Part shown: in pieces, positions 46,498-57,090 of the stretch
Position numbering within the stretch: position 1 is the first letter of the stretch
How the letters are laid out: each line of letters begins with the position of its first letter
Assembly: GCF_000018885.1 (NCBI RefSeq)
Contig: NC_010168.1
Span: 1,674,001-1,738,000, forward strand
Source: Renibacterium salmoninarum ATCC 33209
GTDB lineage: Bacteria > Actinomycetota > Actinomycetes > Actinomycetales > Micrococcaceae
Length of the DNA stretch: 64,000 nt
Reading direction: 5' to 3'
Made by a program: the position numbers and the translations under genes
Notes under the pieces: generated by a model
What the model was told of the DNA's origin: nothing
What the model saw: only the letters and a program-made list of their open reading frames with translations
Databases searched by the model: none

Positions 46498-47988
46498 ATG
46501 ACTGAAACCATCCACAATCACCCGCCCAGTAGTAACCCTGCACGTAACAACGCCAAAAACATGCAGGTTATTTACTTGCTACTTACCGCAACTTTTGTCG
46601 TCTTCCTGAATGAGACGATCATGAATCTCGCCTTAGTTCCCCTGATGAATGATCTCCACATCGATGAGGCAACCGTCCAGTGGCTTTCCACTGCCTTTAT
46701 GCTGACAATGGCTGTTGTCATTCCAACAACTGGTTATCTACTACAGCGACTCAGCACCAGACAAGTCTTCATTATCGCCATGACGTTGTTCAGCTTGGGA
46801 ACCGCGCTAGCCATTGTCGCGCCGGGATTTGGTGTACTACTTATCGCCAGAATCATTCAAGCCTCCGGCACCGCGATCATGATGCCGCTCCTGATGACGA
46901 CAATCTTGCAATTGGTACCTGCCAATTCTCGCGGCCGAACTATGGGCAACATCAGCATCGTTATTTCCGTTGCGCCCGCAATCGGCCCGACAATTGCTGG
47001 CATCATTTTGAGCTTGGGATCCTGGCGTTGGATGTTCGGGGTGGTACTGCCGATAGCGCTAGCCATGCTCGCAATCGGAGTGCGTTGGGTTCGTAATGTC
47101 AACGAACCAACTAGCGCGCCATTGGATATTCCGTCGGTCGTGCTTTCCGCGCTTGGCTTTAGCGGATTGGTCTATGGACTAAGCCAGTTGGGCCATACCG
47201 GCAGCAGCACGGGCCCCGCTGTACTCATCGGTTCCTTACTGATCGGTGCGGTTACCTTGTTGATCTTCGTTTTGCGGCAGTTGCGCTTGCAACGTCAAGA
47301 CGATGCGCTCTTGGACCTTCGAACATTCCGCAGCCGTTCATTTACCGCGACCGTGATCATGATGGTCATTGCGATGATGGCCTTGTTCGGCACCATCATC
47401 TTGTTGCCGATATATCTACAGAGCGTGCTTCATATTGAGAACCTTTGGGTTGGCCTCATGCTGCTACCGGGTGGCCTGATCATGGGCCTATCCGCGCCAA
47501 TCGTCGGCAGATTATTCGACAAATATGGGCCTCGGCCACTCATCGTGCCCGGCACGATCGTAGTAACCGCCTCGCTCTGGCTGCTCTCGATGGTCACCGC
47601 CAGCACGTCGCCTTATTACGTACTAGCGATGCATATGCTGCTCAGCCTTGGTTTGGGTTTTACTTTTACGCCGCTCTTTACCGCCGGCTTGGCCTCGCTC
47701 AAACCGAAGCTTTACTCACACGGCTCAGCCATGGTGGGAACGGTTCAGCAGGTCGCCGGTGCCGCCGGTACAGTGCTGTTTATTGCCGTGTTGAGTTCAC
47801 AAAAGACCAGCCTGCTTGCTGGCGGTTCAACCCTCGAGGTTGCCACAGCTGGCGGAATCCGGCTCGCATTTATGATCGGCGCGATTCTGTTCACGTTAAA
47901 TATTGTGATCGGATTCTTCATCACGAAACCTCCAGCTGAAGAGCCCGAACCAAGCGAACAGGAACCAGTTCACGCAAGCACGCCGTAA
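46498..47988 (+). CDS. MFS drug-type exporter (DHA2 family)
   Basis: This 496-residue transporter has about 14 hydrophobic segments, as in DHA2 (EmrB/QacA-type) proton antiporters. It has the motif C-type sequence near 165 (SVAPAIGPTIAGIILSLGSW) and a motif A-like loop GRLFDKYGPRPLIVPG near 337. Members export drugs and dyes; the substrate here cannot be told. An AAGGGG site precedes the ATG. Upstream lies a TATCGATA palindrome in CTTGATATCGATACATTCG that could be a regulator site. Confidence 0.92.
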   Translation: MTETIHNHPPSSNPARNNAKNMQVIYLLLTATFVVFLNETIMNLALVPLMNDLHIDEATVQWLSTAFMLTMAVVIPTTGYLLQRLSTRQVFIIAMTLFSLGTALAIVAPGFGVLLIARIIQASGTAIMMPLLMTTILQLVPANSRGRTMGNISIVISVAPAIGPTIAGIILSLGSWRWMFGVVLPIALAMLAIGVRWVRNVNEPTSAPLDIPSVVLSALGFSGLVYGLSQLGHTGSSTGPAVLIGSLLIGAVTLLIFVLRQLRLQRQDDALLDLRTFRSRSFTATVIMMVIAMMALFGTIILLPIYLQSVLHIENLWVGLMLLPGGLIMGLSAPIVGRLFDKYGPRPLIVPGTIVVTASLWLLSMVTASTSPYYVLAMHMLLSLGLGFTFTPLFTAGLASLKPKLYSHGSAMVGTVQQVAGAAGTVLFIAVLSSQKTSLLAGGSTLEVATAGGIRLAFMIGAILFTLNIVIGFFITKPPAEEPEPSEQEPVHASTP

Positions 47989-48013
47989 TGCGCTCTGGCT
48001 TGATTTTGCCGGC

Positions 48014-48033
48014 TGGCTTGGGCTGGCAAGCCA
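48014..48033. terminator. Short hairpin between convergent MFS and pyrF genes
   Basis: A seven-base-pair perfect stem TGGCTTG/CAAGCCA with a six-base loop lies in the 85-base gap between convergent genes. It lacks a strong T run on either side, so it is a weak terminator candidate. Confidence 0.35.
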
Positions 48034-48073
48034 AATCCAACTAAGCCCTTCAACGTGAGCAAGCCACTTATTC

Positions 48074-48973
48074 CTATTGCGCCGTGAGCTCTTCAAGGGT
48101 TGCGCGAGTAGCTGCCGCAATAGCATTTCGATCCGGTCCGGCCTCAGCGATCCCCCGGCTTGAGGTTGCCAAGACCTGCGGATAGGCACTATCAAACACC
48201 ACTCGTAGGTCCGCGCCAGTAGCGCCTTGCGCACCAAGCCCCGGGGCCAGTATCGGTCCAGAAACACCGGCTAGGTCAAGACCTAGCTTGCGAACCGACT
48301 CCCCCACCGTCGCACCAATAACCAATCCGGTGCTGCCCAAAGTTTGCCCGTTCGTTTCGCCAGCTAAAGTTCTACCAGCTAACTCGCGATGGTTTTCTTC
48401 GCTAGCCGCACGAACAATCCGAGCTGCTACTGCGCCGTCGTTTTCTGAAGCGCCTACGTGCTGGACACTGGGACCTTCTGGATTTGACGTGAGGGCCAGC
48501 ACAAAGACACCGCGTCCCTGATCTGTGGCCAGATCAAGTGCCGGGCGCAAAGATTCAAACCCTAGGTAGGGGCTGAGCGTCACAGCATCCGCTGCCAGTG
48601 TTGACTCGGAATCCAACCAAGCCAGCGCATAAGCAGCCATGGTGGAACCAATATCGCCACGTTTGGCATCGGCGATGCTCAGCACACCAGCATCCCGGCT
48701 AGCAGCCAGCAGCTCCTCGAGAACCAAGAATCCCGCCGAACCAAAACGCTCAAAGAGGGCAACTTGCGGCTTGATTGCAGGCACAAGACCCGCCACTGAG
48801 TCGAGTATCCGCAGCGCAAATTCCCGGGCGCCACTGGCTGTGTCTGGCAAGCCCCAATTACTCAAGAGCGCCGGGTGCGGATCGATTCCGACGCACAGCT
48901 GACCCCGCTCAGTCATCAGCTTTTGCAACCTTGCACCAAAGCGATGCGCACCGTCCAGCGGCAACTCAGACAT
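48074..48973 (-). CDS. pyrF: Orotidine 5'-phosphate decarboxylase
   Basis: PyrF makes UMP from OMP, the last step of the pathway encoded upstream. The start is the ATG at 48973 ([16 protein letters not shown]), overlapping the carB stop by eight bases; the open frame extends 116 codons further but only as a shadow of carB. The 299-residue protein has the type-2 core [12 protein letters not shown] near 27 and [14 protein letters not shown] near 96 with the catalytic Lys-Asp pair. It is the last pyr gene before the inserted MFS/TIGR03083 segment. Confidence 0.95.
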   Translation of the reverse strand: MSELPLDGAHRFGARLQKLMTERGQLCVGIDPHPALLSNWGLPDTASGAREFALRILDSVAGLVPAIKPQVALFERFGSAGFLVLEELLAASRDAGVLSIADAKRGDIGSTMAAYALAWLDSESTLAADAVTLSPYLGFESLRPALDLATDQGRGVFVLALTSNPEGPSVQHVGASENDGAVAARIVRAASEENHRELAGRTLAGETNGQTLGSTGLVIGATVGESVRKLGLDLAGVSGPILAPGLGAQGATGADLRVVFDSAYPQVLATSSRGIAEAGPDRNAIAAATRATLEELTAQ

Positions 48974-51900
48974 TTGCCGCCGCTTCCAAGAGAGCCTCAG
49001 CGTGCTCTTGCAGGCTGGTGACGTTCCACTCGAAGCTGCGCATCGCTTCGATTGCCAGCACCGCAACGTTGAATTCAGCCACCGTGGTGATGCACGGGAT
49101 GCCGATTGAGATAGCTGCGGCCCGGATCTCATAGCCGTCGCCGCGCGCTTCGCCACCAGAGGGAGTATTGAAGACCATATCGATCTCCCCCGCGATAATG
49201 AGATCAGTAATGGTTCCTTCGCCTTCGGCGCTGGTGCCTTCAGCGACTTTCCGGACCGTGCTGGACTGGATTCCGTTACGCCGAAGAACATCCGCCGTGC
49301 CACCCGTCGAAACGATTTCAAAGCCCAAATCTGCCAGCAACTTCACCGCCATAATGACCGCACGCTTATCCCGGTTGGCCACCGAAACGAATACTTTCCC
49401 TTCGGTCGGCAATGCGTTGTTCGCCGCTGCTTGGCTTTTCGCAAAAGCGGTATCAAAGTGCTTATCGATGCCCATTACTTCGCCAGTTGAGCGCATTTCA
49501 GGGCCAAGAAGCGAGTCGACTACAGCACCTTCTGGAGTGCGGAAGCGACTAAACGGAAGCACTGCTTCTTTGACGGCTACCGGCGCACCGACGGGCAGCG
49601 AACCGCCGTCGAACCCGCCAGGAGTACCCGGTAAGCTCGGGATCATCTTGTACGCAGTGCGCAACTGATTGATAGTCACCCCGGTACCTATCAGCGCCGC
49701 TGCCTTGGCTAGTTGAACACCAGTCGCTTTAGAGACGAACGGCACGGTGCGCGACGCCCGGGGGTTCGCCTCTAGTACGTAAAGCACGTCCGAGGCCAAA
49801 GCGAACTGGATATTGATCAGACCGCGTACCCCGACGCCTTCAGCAATCGCTTGCGTCGCATCACGCACACGGTCCACCACGCCCTGGCCAAGCGTTATTG
49901 GCGGCAAAACACAGGCTGAGTCGCCAGAGTGAATACCAGCCTCCTCAATGTGCTCCATCACGCCGCCTAGGTAGAGCTCTTTGCCGTCGTAAAGCGCATC
50001 CACGTCAATCTCGATGGCGTCTTCCAAAAATCGGTCGATGAGCACCGGATGGTCAGGAGTAATTTCGGTGGCATTCGTGATGTACCGCAACAGGTTCGGC
50101 TCATCATAGACAATCTCCATGCCACGACCGCCCAAGACATAAGACGGTCGAACCAAAACTGGGTAACCAATTTCATCCGCCACCCGTTTGGCGTCCTCGA
50201 AGGAGACTGCGGCGCCATTCTTGGGTGCAATAAGCCCGGCAATATCCAGCACACGCGCGAATTGGCCCCGGTGCTCCGCCAAATCGATAGCCTCCGGCGG
50301 CGTACCCAAAATTGGCACGCCCGCATCGGCCAGATCTTGTGCGAGCTTCAAGGGGGTTTGACCACCAAGCTGGACAAAGACACCCATCACACCACCGGTG
50401 CGCTCCTCCGCAGCAATCACTTCAAGCACGTCTTCAAGGGTCAGTGGCTCGAAGTACAACCTAGTGGAAACGTCGTAGTCAGTGGAAACAGTCTCGGGGT
50501 TGCAGTTGACCATCACCGTCTCGTAGCCGGCCTTGCGCAACGCCATTGACGCGTGCACGCAGGAATAGTCAAACTCAATTCCTTGACCGATTCGATTTGG
50601 TCCCGAGCCCAGAATGATCACTGAGGGCTTTTCGTGCAAAGCGATCTCGTCTTCCTGATCGTAGGAAGAATAGTGATACGGCGTATAGGCTGCGAATTCT
50701 GCAGCACACGTATCGACCGTCTTATAGACCGGCCGAATACCCAACGCTTGCCGAACGCCGCGGACGACGGCTTCTGCATTGTTGGTTAAGCCAGCAATCT
50801 GTTCATCGGAGAAACCGTGCCGTTTCGCCTTCCGCAACAAACTTTCATGAAGTTGAGGCGCTTGTTTCAGCTCAACGGCCACTTCATTGAGTAGCTGAAG
50901 TTGCTCAAGGAACCAGGGATCGATTCCGGTCGCAGCGTAGAGGTCCTCAACCGAAGCACCACCGGCAAGTGCGCGCTGCACCTGGCCCAGCCGATCCGTC
51001 GTCGGACGTTTTGCAGCTTCGATCAGCTCTGGCACGTCCAAGGCGTTGACGCTGCCAAAATCCAGCTGACTGCCTTTTTGCTCCAGCGAACGAAGTGCCT
51101 TCTGCAAGGCTTCAGTAAAGTTTCGGCCGATTGCCATCGCTTCGCCGACGCTCTTCATCGTCGTGGTCAGCGTGGGGTCAGCTGCCGGGAATTTTTCGAA
51201 GGCGAAGCGAGGTACTTTGACGACGACGTAGTCGAGCGTCGGCTCAAAGCTGGCCGGCGTCTTCTGCGTGATGTCGTTCGGAATTTCGTCGAGCGTGTAG
51301 CCCAACGAAAGCTTGGTAGCGATTTTTGCGATAGCGAACCCAGTGGCTTTGGAAGCTAGAGCCGAAGAACGCGAGACTCGAGGGTTCATTTCGATCACCA
51401 CGACGCGACCGGTGTCTGGTTCGATGGCAAACTGAATATTGCAACCACCGGTGTCCACGCCAACTTCGCGGATGACCGCGATCGAAATATCGCGCAGATT
51501 TTGGTACTCGCGGTCAGTCAACGTCATCGCGGGCGCTACCGTGATTGAGTCGCCAGTATGCACACCAACTGGGTCAAAATTCTCGATTGAACACACGACC
51601 ACGACGTTGTCGTTTTTGTCGCGCATCATTTCGAGCTCGTACTCTTTCCAGCCCAGAATGCTTTCCTCAAGCAGAACTTCGCTCGTCGGGCTGTATTGCA
51701 AACCTGCACCGGCAATTCGGTGCAGGTCCTTCTCGTTATAGGCAAGGCCGGAGCCAAGTCCACCCATAGTGAACGAAGGTCGGACTACCAACGGGTAACC
51801 TAGGTCTGCCGCTGCGACGAGTGCTTCATCCATGGCGTGCACAATGTGCGATCGTGCAGATTCCGCACCACAGCGTTCGACGACGCCTTTGAACTTCTCG

Positions 51901-52286
51901 CGATCCTCACCGAGCTCAATCGCGGCAATATTCGCGCCGATCAATTCGACGTTGTATTTGGCAAGCACTCCGTTTTTATCCAGAGCGATGGCTGTGTTGA
52001 GCGCGGTCTGACCACCAAGAGTTGGCAGTAAGGCATCCGGTCGCTCTTTGGCAATGATCTTTTCTACTACCTCGGGAGTGATTGGCTCCACATAGGTCGC
52101 ATCAGCAAATTCCGGGTCAGTCATGATGGTCGCCGGGTTGGAGTTGACCAGGATGACGCGAAGCCCTTCCTCCTTCAACACACGCAACGCTTGTGTTCCA
52201 GAGTAGTCAAACTCAGCAGCCTGGCCGATCACAATCGGACCAGAGCCAATAACCAGCACGGATTTTAGATCTTCTCTCTTTGGCAT
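48966..52286 (-). CDS. carB: Carbamoyl-phosphate synthase large subunit
   Basis: CarB makes carbamoyl phosphate from ammonia, bicarbonate and two ATP, for pyrimidine and arginine synthesis. The 1106-residue protein shows the two homologous ATP-grasp halves ([20 protein letters not shown] at the start; [20 protein letters not shown] near 560), the oligomerisation domain, and the C-terminal MGS-like allosteric domain from about 950 ([20 protein letters not shown]). It overlaps the carA stop by one base. Confidence 0.97.
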   Translation of the reverse strand: MPKREDLKSVLVIGSGPIVIGQAAEFDYSGTQALRVLKEEGLRVILVNSNPATIMTDPEFADATYVEPITPEVVEKIIAKERPDALLPTLGGQTALNTAIALDKNGVLAKYNVELIGANIAAIELGEDREKFKGVVERCGAESARSHIVHAMDEALVAAADLGYPLVVRPSFTMGGLGSGLAYNEKDLHRIAGAGLQYSPTSEVLLEESILGWKEYELEMMRDKNDNVVVVCSIENFDPVGVHTGDSITVAPAMTLTDREYQNLRDISIAVIREVGVDTGGCNIQFAIEPDTGRVVVIEMNPRVSRSSALASKATGFAIAKIATKLSLGYTLDEIPNDITQKTPASFEPTLDYVVVKVPRFAFEKFPAADPTLTTTMKSVGEAMAIGRNFTEALQKALRSLEQKGSQLDFGSVNALDVPELIEAAKRPTTDRLGQVQRALAGGASVEDLYAATGIDPWFLEQLQLLNEVAVELKQAPQLHESLLRKAKRHGFSDEQIAGLTNNAEAVVRGVRQALGIRPVYKTVDTCAAEFAAYTPYHYSSYDQEDEIALHEKPSVIILGSGPNRIGQGIEFDYSCVHASMALRKAGYETVMVNCNPETVSTDYDVSTRLYFEPLTLEDVLEVIAAEERTGGVMGVFVQLGGQTPLKLAQDLADAGVPILGTPPEAIDLAEHRGQFARVLDIAGLIAPKNGAAVSFEDAKRVADEIGYPVLVRPSYVLGGRGMEIVYDEPNLLRYITNATEITPDHPVLIDRFLEDAIEIDVDALYDGKELYLGGVMEHIEEAGIHSGDSACVLPPITLGQGVVDRVRDATQAIAEGVGVRGLINIQFALASDVLYVLEANPRASRTVPFVSKATGVQLAKAAALIGTGVTINQLRTAYKMIPSLPGTPGGFDGGSLPVGAPVAVKEAVLPFSRFRTPEGAVVDSLLGPEMRSTGEVMGIDKHFDTAFAKSQAAANNALPTEGKVFVSVANRDKRAVIMAVKLLADLGFEIVSTGGTADVLRRNGIQSSTVRKVAEGTSAEGEGTITDLIIAGEIDMVFNTPSGGEARGDGYEIRAAAISIGIPCITTVAEFNVAVLAIEAMRSFEWNVTSLQEHAEALLEAAANV

Positions 52287-53491
52287 TACTTTGCATCCTC
52301 GTTTGTGCTGAAATTGTTTGTGCTGGCGATCAAATCGATGAAGCGATCAAAAAGATACGCCGAATCATGTGGACCGGCTGCTGCTTCTGGGTGATATTGA
52401 ACCGAGAAAGCGGGCAGATCCAAACAGCGCAGCCCTTCGACCACGTCGTCATTGAGACTCACATGGCTTACCTCGACTCGGCCGAAGCGAGACTCCGGCG
52501 CATCGCTGATCCGTTCCTTCGGCGCATCGACGGCAAAACCGTGGTTTTGCGAGGTGATTTCGACCTTGCCAGTGGCTCGGTCAAGCACAGGCTGGTTAAT
52601 CCCCCGGTGCCCATAACGCAGCTTGTAGGTGCCGAATCCCAGCGCACGGCCAAGGATTTGGTTACCAAAGCAAATTCCAAAGAACGGCAATTTCGCTTCG
52701 AGTACTTTTCGGAGCAGCGCTACTTGGTCATCCGCGGTTGCCGGGTCACCGGGCCCGTTGGACATGAATACGCCGTCTGGTTTGAGCGCGACTACTTCTT
52801 CAAAGCTAGCGGTCGCGGGCAGCACGTGTACTCGAACGCCGCGCTCGGCGAAGCGCTGCGGCGTCATCGCTTTAATGCCCAGGTCCAAAGCGGCAATGGC
52901 AAACCGCGGCTCGCCTTGCCAACCGTGTTCGGACGGTTCGACGACGTAAGCCGCACTGACGCTTACCTCTTCGGCAAGTTTGGCTCCTTCCATCGGTGCG
53001 CTGGATCTCACTTGCGCGAGCAGTTCTTGGGCAGGTGCGGCAGCAGCCACGCCCGAAAAAATACCCGCGCGCATTGCGCCACGCTCGCGAAGGTGCCGGG
53101 TGATTGCCCGCGTATCAACGCCTTGGATCCCGACGATTCCTTGCGCTTCCAACTCTTGATCGAGGCTGCGCTGTGAGCGCCAATTCGATGGACGCCGCGC
53201 CGCATCCCGGACGATGTAACCGGCTACCCAAATCTTTCGCGACTCGGCGTCGTCGTCGTTTACTCCGGTGTTACCGATGTGTGGCGCAGTTTGAACTACC
53301 AGTTGCCGAGCATAAGAAGGGTCAGTGATCGTTTCCTGGTAACCGGTCATCCCAGTAGCAAAGACTGCCTCGCCGAGGGCTATGCCCTGAGAACCGTAGG
53401 AGGTGCCGTGGAAGGCTGTGCCATCTTCCAAGACCAGCACCGCGATCTCGGAAACTTCCGTGCGATGCCCAGATGTGTCAGAAGTCATCAT
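52286..53491 (-). CDS. carA: Carbamoyl-phosphate synthase small subunit
   Basis: CarA is the glutaminase that supplies ammonia to CarB. The start is the ATG pair at 53491/53488 ([20 protein letters not shown]), because earlier codons of the frame lie inside the upstream gene. About 401 residues. The N-terminal CPSase_sm_chain domain has [14 protein letters not shown] and [15 protein letters not shown]. The class I glutaminase domain has the nucleophile motif [15 protein letters not shown] with a Cys near 290 and [12 protein letters not shown] near 375. Start and the preceding stop are two bases apart. Confidence 0.95.
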   Translation of the reverse strand: MMTSDTSGHRTEVSEIAVLVLEDGTAFHGTSYGSQGIALGEAVFATGMTGYQETITDPSYARQLVVQTAPHIGNTGVNDDDAESRKIWVAGYIVRDAARRPSNWRSQRSLDQELEAQGIVGIQGVDTRAITRHLRERGAMRAGIFSGVAAAAPAQELLAQVRSSAPMEGAKLAEEVSVSAAYVVEPSEHGWQGEPRFAIAALDLGIKAMTPQRFAERGVRVHVLPATASFEEVVALKPDGVFMSNGPGDPATADDQVALLRKVLEAKLPFFGICFGNQILGRALGFGTYKLRYGHRGINQPVLDRATGKVEITSQNHGFAVDAPKERISDAPESRFGRVEVSHVSLNDDVVEGLRCLDLPAFSVQYHPEAAAGPHDSAYLFDRFIDLIASTNNFSTNEDAK

Positions 53492-53493
53492 TA

Positions 53494-54006
53494 TCAGCCG
53501 TTCTTTTCGGTGTTTTCGGGTGTTGTCTGGGTGAATTTCTGCAAAGCTGCCAGAAGTGGCGTTCGATCTTCGGCACGACGAGTTCGGAATCCAGAATCCA
53601 GAAGAATCTCGCCCCATTGCCAAGTAAGCACGACCAAGCCGTCCTTTTCAACGAACTTTCCGGCCATGCCGCTTTCGGTGCGAACTTCCTGAATTTGTTC
53701 GCGGGCGAGGAAGAGATCGCCGGCGCCAGAACGGCTAATTAAGACCCCTTCCGGAAAGATCTCAATTTGCGCGGCTGACCGCACGCCCAGACCATGAACT
53801 GCTATCCGGTCAAGCCAATCACCAGCGCGCGTTGTGGAAACGTATTGGCCAGCTACGGCAAAATTTGGCTCAGAAAGTGTTGGAATCTCGGGCAAATCGG
53901 GGAAGCCTGCTTGATTTCGCTTGCGGTTTCGCCAGCCGATTGCCATCAACACGAAGATTGCCAGCACCAAGGCAACGGCAAAAAGTACGGGACCCAATTT
54001 ATCCAT
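53494..54006 (-). CDS. Membrane-anchored PH-like domain protein in pyr operon
   Basis: This 170-residue protein starts at the ATG at 54006, overlapping pyrC by eight bases. One N-terminal membrane segment (about 5-24: [20 protein letters not shown]) is followed by a basic stretch RNRKRNQ. A soluble domain with beta-rich segments ([40 protein letters not shown]) resembles PH-like proteins annotated at this place in Arthrobacter-type pyr operons. Function unknown; conservation between pyrC and carA suggests a link to the operon, though co-location may be incidental. Confidence 0.75.
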   Translation of the reverse strand: MDKLGPVLFAVALVLAIFVLMAIGWRNRKRNQAGFPDLPEIPTLSEPNFAVAGQYVSTTRAGDWLDRIAVHGLGVRSAAQIEIFPEGVLISRSGAGDLFLAREQIQEVRTESGMAGKFVEKDGLVVLTWQWGEILLDSGFRTRRAEDRTPLLAALQKFTQTTPENTEKNG

Positions 54007-55336
54007 TTGGCACCAACCCGGAAACCGCGCTGGCACCGACCGGCCTGGCCGAGTTCAATGCGCCGTTCAGTACCGTTGGATGGCCGGCAAAGAAGGTCGC
54101 CACCACCGAACCTGGCAGCTCAAGGCCAGCAAAGGGCGAATTCCGGCCCTTGGTAGCCATCACCGTTGGATCGACCGTCCAACGAGCAGCCGGATCGACC
54201 AGAACCACATTTGCCACCTCACCAACCCGCAAGCTGCCGCCTTGCCAGGGAAGCTGGCCAATTCGTGCCGGCGTCTGCGCGGTGATTCGGGCCACGTCCT
54301 GCCAACAAATCAAGCCAGTTTCTACCATGGTGTGTTGTACCACCGAGAGAGCAGTTTCCAAGCCGGTCATACCCATCGCGGCCTGCGCCCACTCGCATTC
54401 TTTTGCTTCCGAAGGGTGCGGAGCATGGTCAGTTCCGACGACGTCGATCGTGCCGTCCGCAAGCGCCTCGCGTAGCGCCTGCACATCTTCGCTGGTACGC
54501 AGCGGCGGGTTGACTTTGAAAACCGGATCATAGCTGCGCACCAGTTCATCAGTGAGGAGCAAATGATGCGGGGTCACCTCCGCAGTGACTTTGATTCCGC
54601 GCGCTTTCGCCCACCTAATAATTTCCACGCTACCCGCAGTAGATACATGGCAGACGTGCAGCCGGGAGTCAACATGCTGAGCAAGCAGCACATCGCGGGC
54701 AATAATGCTTTCTTCCGCTACCGCGGGCCAGCCTTGCAAACCAAGTACCGAGGAAACTGCGCCCTCGTTCATCTGAGCGCCCTCCGTGAGCCTAGGCTCC
54801 TGCGCGTGTTGAGCGATCACGCCGTCAAACGCTTTGACGTACTCGAGCGCTCTCCGCATCAAAACCGGGTCCCACACGCACAAGCCATCGTCAGAAAATA
54901 CCCGGACTCTAGCATTGGAATCCGCCATGGCACCCAGCTCTGCAAGGCGCTGGCCGGCCAACCCCACCGTGACTGCACCCACTGGCCGAACTTCGGTCCA
55001 ACCAGCTTCAACGCCCAAGCTAAAGACCTGTTCCACGACGCCCGCGGTGTCCGCGACCGGCGTCGAATTAGCCATTGCGTGCACTGCGGTAAAGCCGCCC
55101 TTGGCCGCTGCTTGAGAGCCAGTCAGGACGGTCTCTGCGTCTTCCCTGCCCGGTTCACGCAAATGGGTATGTAAATCGACCAGACCGGGAAGAGCTACCA
55201 AGCCGGAAGCGTCAATCTCAGTAGCCGTGCCCGCGGTCAACGAACCCGCCTCGACTATTACGCCGTCGCGCAGAAGTAGATCGGCCCGGTCTCCTCCGAG
55301 CAAACTTGCACCTTTGATCAAAAAAGTTTCGCTCAT
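53999..55336 (-). CDS. pyrC: Dihydroorotase
   Basis: PyrC closes carbamoyl aspartate to dihydroorotate. The 445-residue amidohydrolase is of the long type, with the metal motif [20 protein letters not shown] near 51-70, metal-site histidines in [14 protein letters not shown] and TPHHLLLTD, and the catalytic Asp in [13 protein letters not shown] near 307. It overlaps pyrB by four bases. Confidence 0.96.
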   Translation of the reverse strand: MSETFLIKGASLLGGDRADLLLRDGVIVEAGSLTAGTATEIDASGLVALPGLVDLHTHLREPGREDAETVLTGSQAAAKGGFTAVHAMANSTPVADTAGVVEQVFSLGVEAGWTEVRPVGAVTVGLAGQRLAELGAMADSNARVRVFSDDGLCVWDPVLMRRALEYVKAFDGVIAQHAQEPRLTEGAQMNEGAVSSVLGLQGWPAVAEESIIARDVLLAQHVDSRLHVCHVSTAGSVEIIRWAKARGIKVTAEVTPHHLLLTDELVRSYDPVFKVNPPLRTSEDVQALREALADGTIDVVGTDHAPHPSEAKECEWAQAAMGMTGLETALSVVQHTMVETGLICWQDVARITAQTPARIGQLPWQGGSLRVGEVANVVLVDPAARWTVDPTVMATKGRNSPFAGLELPGSVVATFFAGHPTVLNGALNSARPVGASAVSGLVPNG

Positions 55337-56364
55337 CGTTTGGTCTCCTGCCAGTTGCTGGTGTTCGTGACATTGCGCTGCGGATTGCTTTGATCGGGCT
55401 GTTGAAGGCCGCCACTCAGAAGCAAGTACAGTGCCGCCATTCGGACAGAAACGCCGTTGCGAACTTGGTCTAATACCGTAGAACGGGATGAATCGGCAGC
55501 TGCCGACGATATTTCTAAGCCACGGTTCATCGGCCCCGGGTGCATGATGATGGTTTCGTCCAAGCCAAGGGCATCTAATCTGGCCAGTCGTGCATCGTCA
55601 AAACCCCAGCGCCGGGAGTACTCACGCTCTGAGGGGAAGAAGGCTGCGTGCATACGCTCGCCCTGCACACGCAACATCATCACCGCATCCACCCCCGCGT
55701 CTAAGGTCTGATCCAAATCAAAGCTGACCGCACAAGGCCAGGTCTGCACACCTATCGGCAGCAAGGTGGGGGGTGCCACTAGTGTGACTTGGGCGCCCAG
55801 TGTATGCAGCAACCAAACATTGGATCTAGCTACCCGGGAATGCAGCACATCGCCGACAATTGCTACTCGCATGCCAGCTACATCGCTACCCACCGAGCTA
55901 ACACCGAAAATTTTCGCCCAGTGTCTGCGCATTGTGAAGGCATCGAGCAGCGCCTGCGTCGGGTGTTCGTGAGTGCCATCACCAGCATTGATCACGGCAG
56001 CGTCAATCCAGCCAGAATCAGCAAGTCGTTGCGGCGCGCCAGAAGCACCGTGTCGAATAACGACGGCGTCTGCGCTCATCGCTTCAAGGGTCTGTGCCGT
56101 GTCTTTGAGCGACTCGCCCTTCGAAACTGAGGACCCCTTAGCCGCGAAATTGATCACATCAGCACTAAGACGCTTTGCCGCTGCTTCAAAAGAGATTCTC
56201 GTTCGAGTGGAATCCTCAAAAAACAAGTTCACCACGGTTCGCCCACGCAATGCGGGTAGCTTTTTGACTTCCCGCTCGGTCACTGAAGCCATTTCTTCGG
56301 CGGTATCTAGGATCTGGATTGCCGCCCCGCGGTGCAGGTCATGGGTTGAAAGCAGGTGCTTCAT
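55333..56364 (-). CDS. pyrB: Aspartate carbamoyltransferase catalytic subunit
   Basis: PyrB joins carbamoyl phosphate to aspartate. The 343-residue protein has the carbamoyl phosphate loop [13 protein letters not shown] near 49-61, the 80s-loop region [15 protein letters not shown], and the C-terminal [12 protein letters not shown]. No regulatory subunit gene (pyrI) is seen, as usual in Actinobacteria. It overlaps pyrR by four bases. Confidence 0.96.
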   Translation of the reverse strand: MKHLLSTHDLHRGAAIQILDTAEEMASVTEREVKKLPALRGRTVVNLFFEDSTRTRISFEAAAKRLSADVINFAAKGSSVSKGESLKDTAQTLEAMSADAVVIRHGASGAPQRLADSGWIDAAVINAGDGTHEHPTQALLDAFTMRRHWAKIFGVSSVGSDVAGMRVAIVGDVLHSRVARSNVWLLHTLGAQVTLVAPPTLLPIGVQTWPCAVSFDLDQTLDAGVDAVMMLRVQGERMHAAFFPSEREYSRRWGFDDARLARLDALGLDETIIMHPGPMNRGLEISSAAADSSRSTVLDQVRNGVSVRMAALYLLLSGGLQQPDQSNPQRNVTNTSNWQETKR

Positions 56365-56957
56365 ACTCCGGCCTCGCGCTCAGCCGCACCGACGATCCGG
56401 ACCTGCTCCTCGCCGTCGTCGGTCTCAGCAAGCCGGACCCAAACGCGTTCGGTAGAAGAAGTCGGCAGATTCTTACCCACGTGATCTGCTCTGATCGGCA
56501 ACTCACGGTGGCCGCGATCCACTAAAACTGCCAGCCGAACTGTCCGTGGGCGACCCAAGTCCACCAAAGCGTCCAGCGCAGCTCGAATGGTCCGACCAGA
56601 GAAGAGCACATCGTCGACTAAAACAACGACTTTGTCATCGATGCCCGACGCCGGCAGTTGAGTAGGTTGCGGTGCTCTAGTTGGCTGCCGCGAAAGATCG
56701 TCACGAAACATGGTGACGTCGAGTTGACCAAGGATATTTTTCACTTGAATCGAGGGTTCTGCGCTGGCGATCTTCTCAGCCAGCCTGCTTGCCAGTGGGA
56801 ATCCGCGGCGTGGAATACCTAAAAGAACTAAATTCGCCGAACCTTTATTGGATTCCAAGATTTCATGCGCAATGCGCGTCAAAGCCCGGTCTATGTCAGC
56901 ACTACCCAAAACTATTCGGCCAGATTCGTTGGCCGCAGTCTGCGTAAAGTTGTCCAT
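56361..56957 (-). CDS. pyrR: Bifunctional pyr operon regulator / uracil phosphoribosyltransferase
   Basis: PyrR senses uridine nucleotides and binds pyr mRNA; it may also have UPRT activity. The 198-residue protein has the PRTase core with the PRPP loop [20 protein letters not shown] near 89-108 and the family start [20 protein letters not shown]. It is the first gene of pyrRBC-PH-carAB-pyrF. A leader motif matching PyrR binding sites lies just before its start, so it should control its own operon. Confidence 0.95.
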   Translation of the reverse strand: MDNFTQTAANESGRIVLGSADIDRALTRIAHEILESNKGSANLVLLGIPRRGFPLASRLAEKIASAEPSIQVKNILGQLDVTMFRDDLSRQPTRAPQPTQLPASGIDDKVVVLVDDVLFSGRTIRAALDALVDLGRPRTVRLAVLVDRGHRELPIRADHVGKNLPTSSTERVWVRLAETDDGEEQVRIVGAAEREAGV

Positions 56958-56975
56958 TCCGATGCCCCCTTCCCC

Positions 56976-56987
56976 GCCTCACAGGAC
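56976..56987 (-). promoter_or_regulatory. PyrR-binding RNA motif in pyr leader
   Basis: The minus-strand sequence GTCCTGTGAGGC fits the PyrR-binding loop consensus (RUCCNGNGAGGY) at every position. It is flanked by TTCC and GGAA, which can form the base of the stem. The motif directly abuts the purine-rich GGGGAAGGGGG that should be the ribosome binding site of pyrR, so repression of translation, as reported for mycobacterial PyrR, is more likely than attenuation. Confidence 0.7.
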
Positions 56988-57090
56988 GGAATTAAAGTGG
57001 TTCGTTATGTGCACTAAAGTACCACGAATATTTTATCTGGCGATTAGGACAACATTGGTTTAGACCCCGGGCCAACGTAAAGTTAGCGCT

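Noticed and set aside
46336..46521. 61-codon minus-strand open frame upstream of the MFS gene
   Set aside because: Overlaps the MFS start and promoter region, has no domain or ribosome binding site.
48974..49321. N-terminal extension of pyrF by 116 codons
   Set aside because: The extension is an out-of-frame reading of the carB 3' end; the family start is at 48973.
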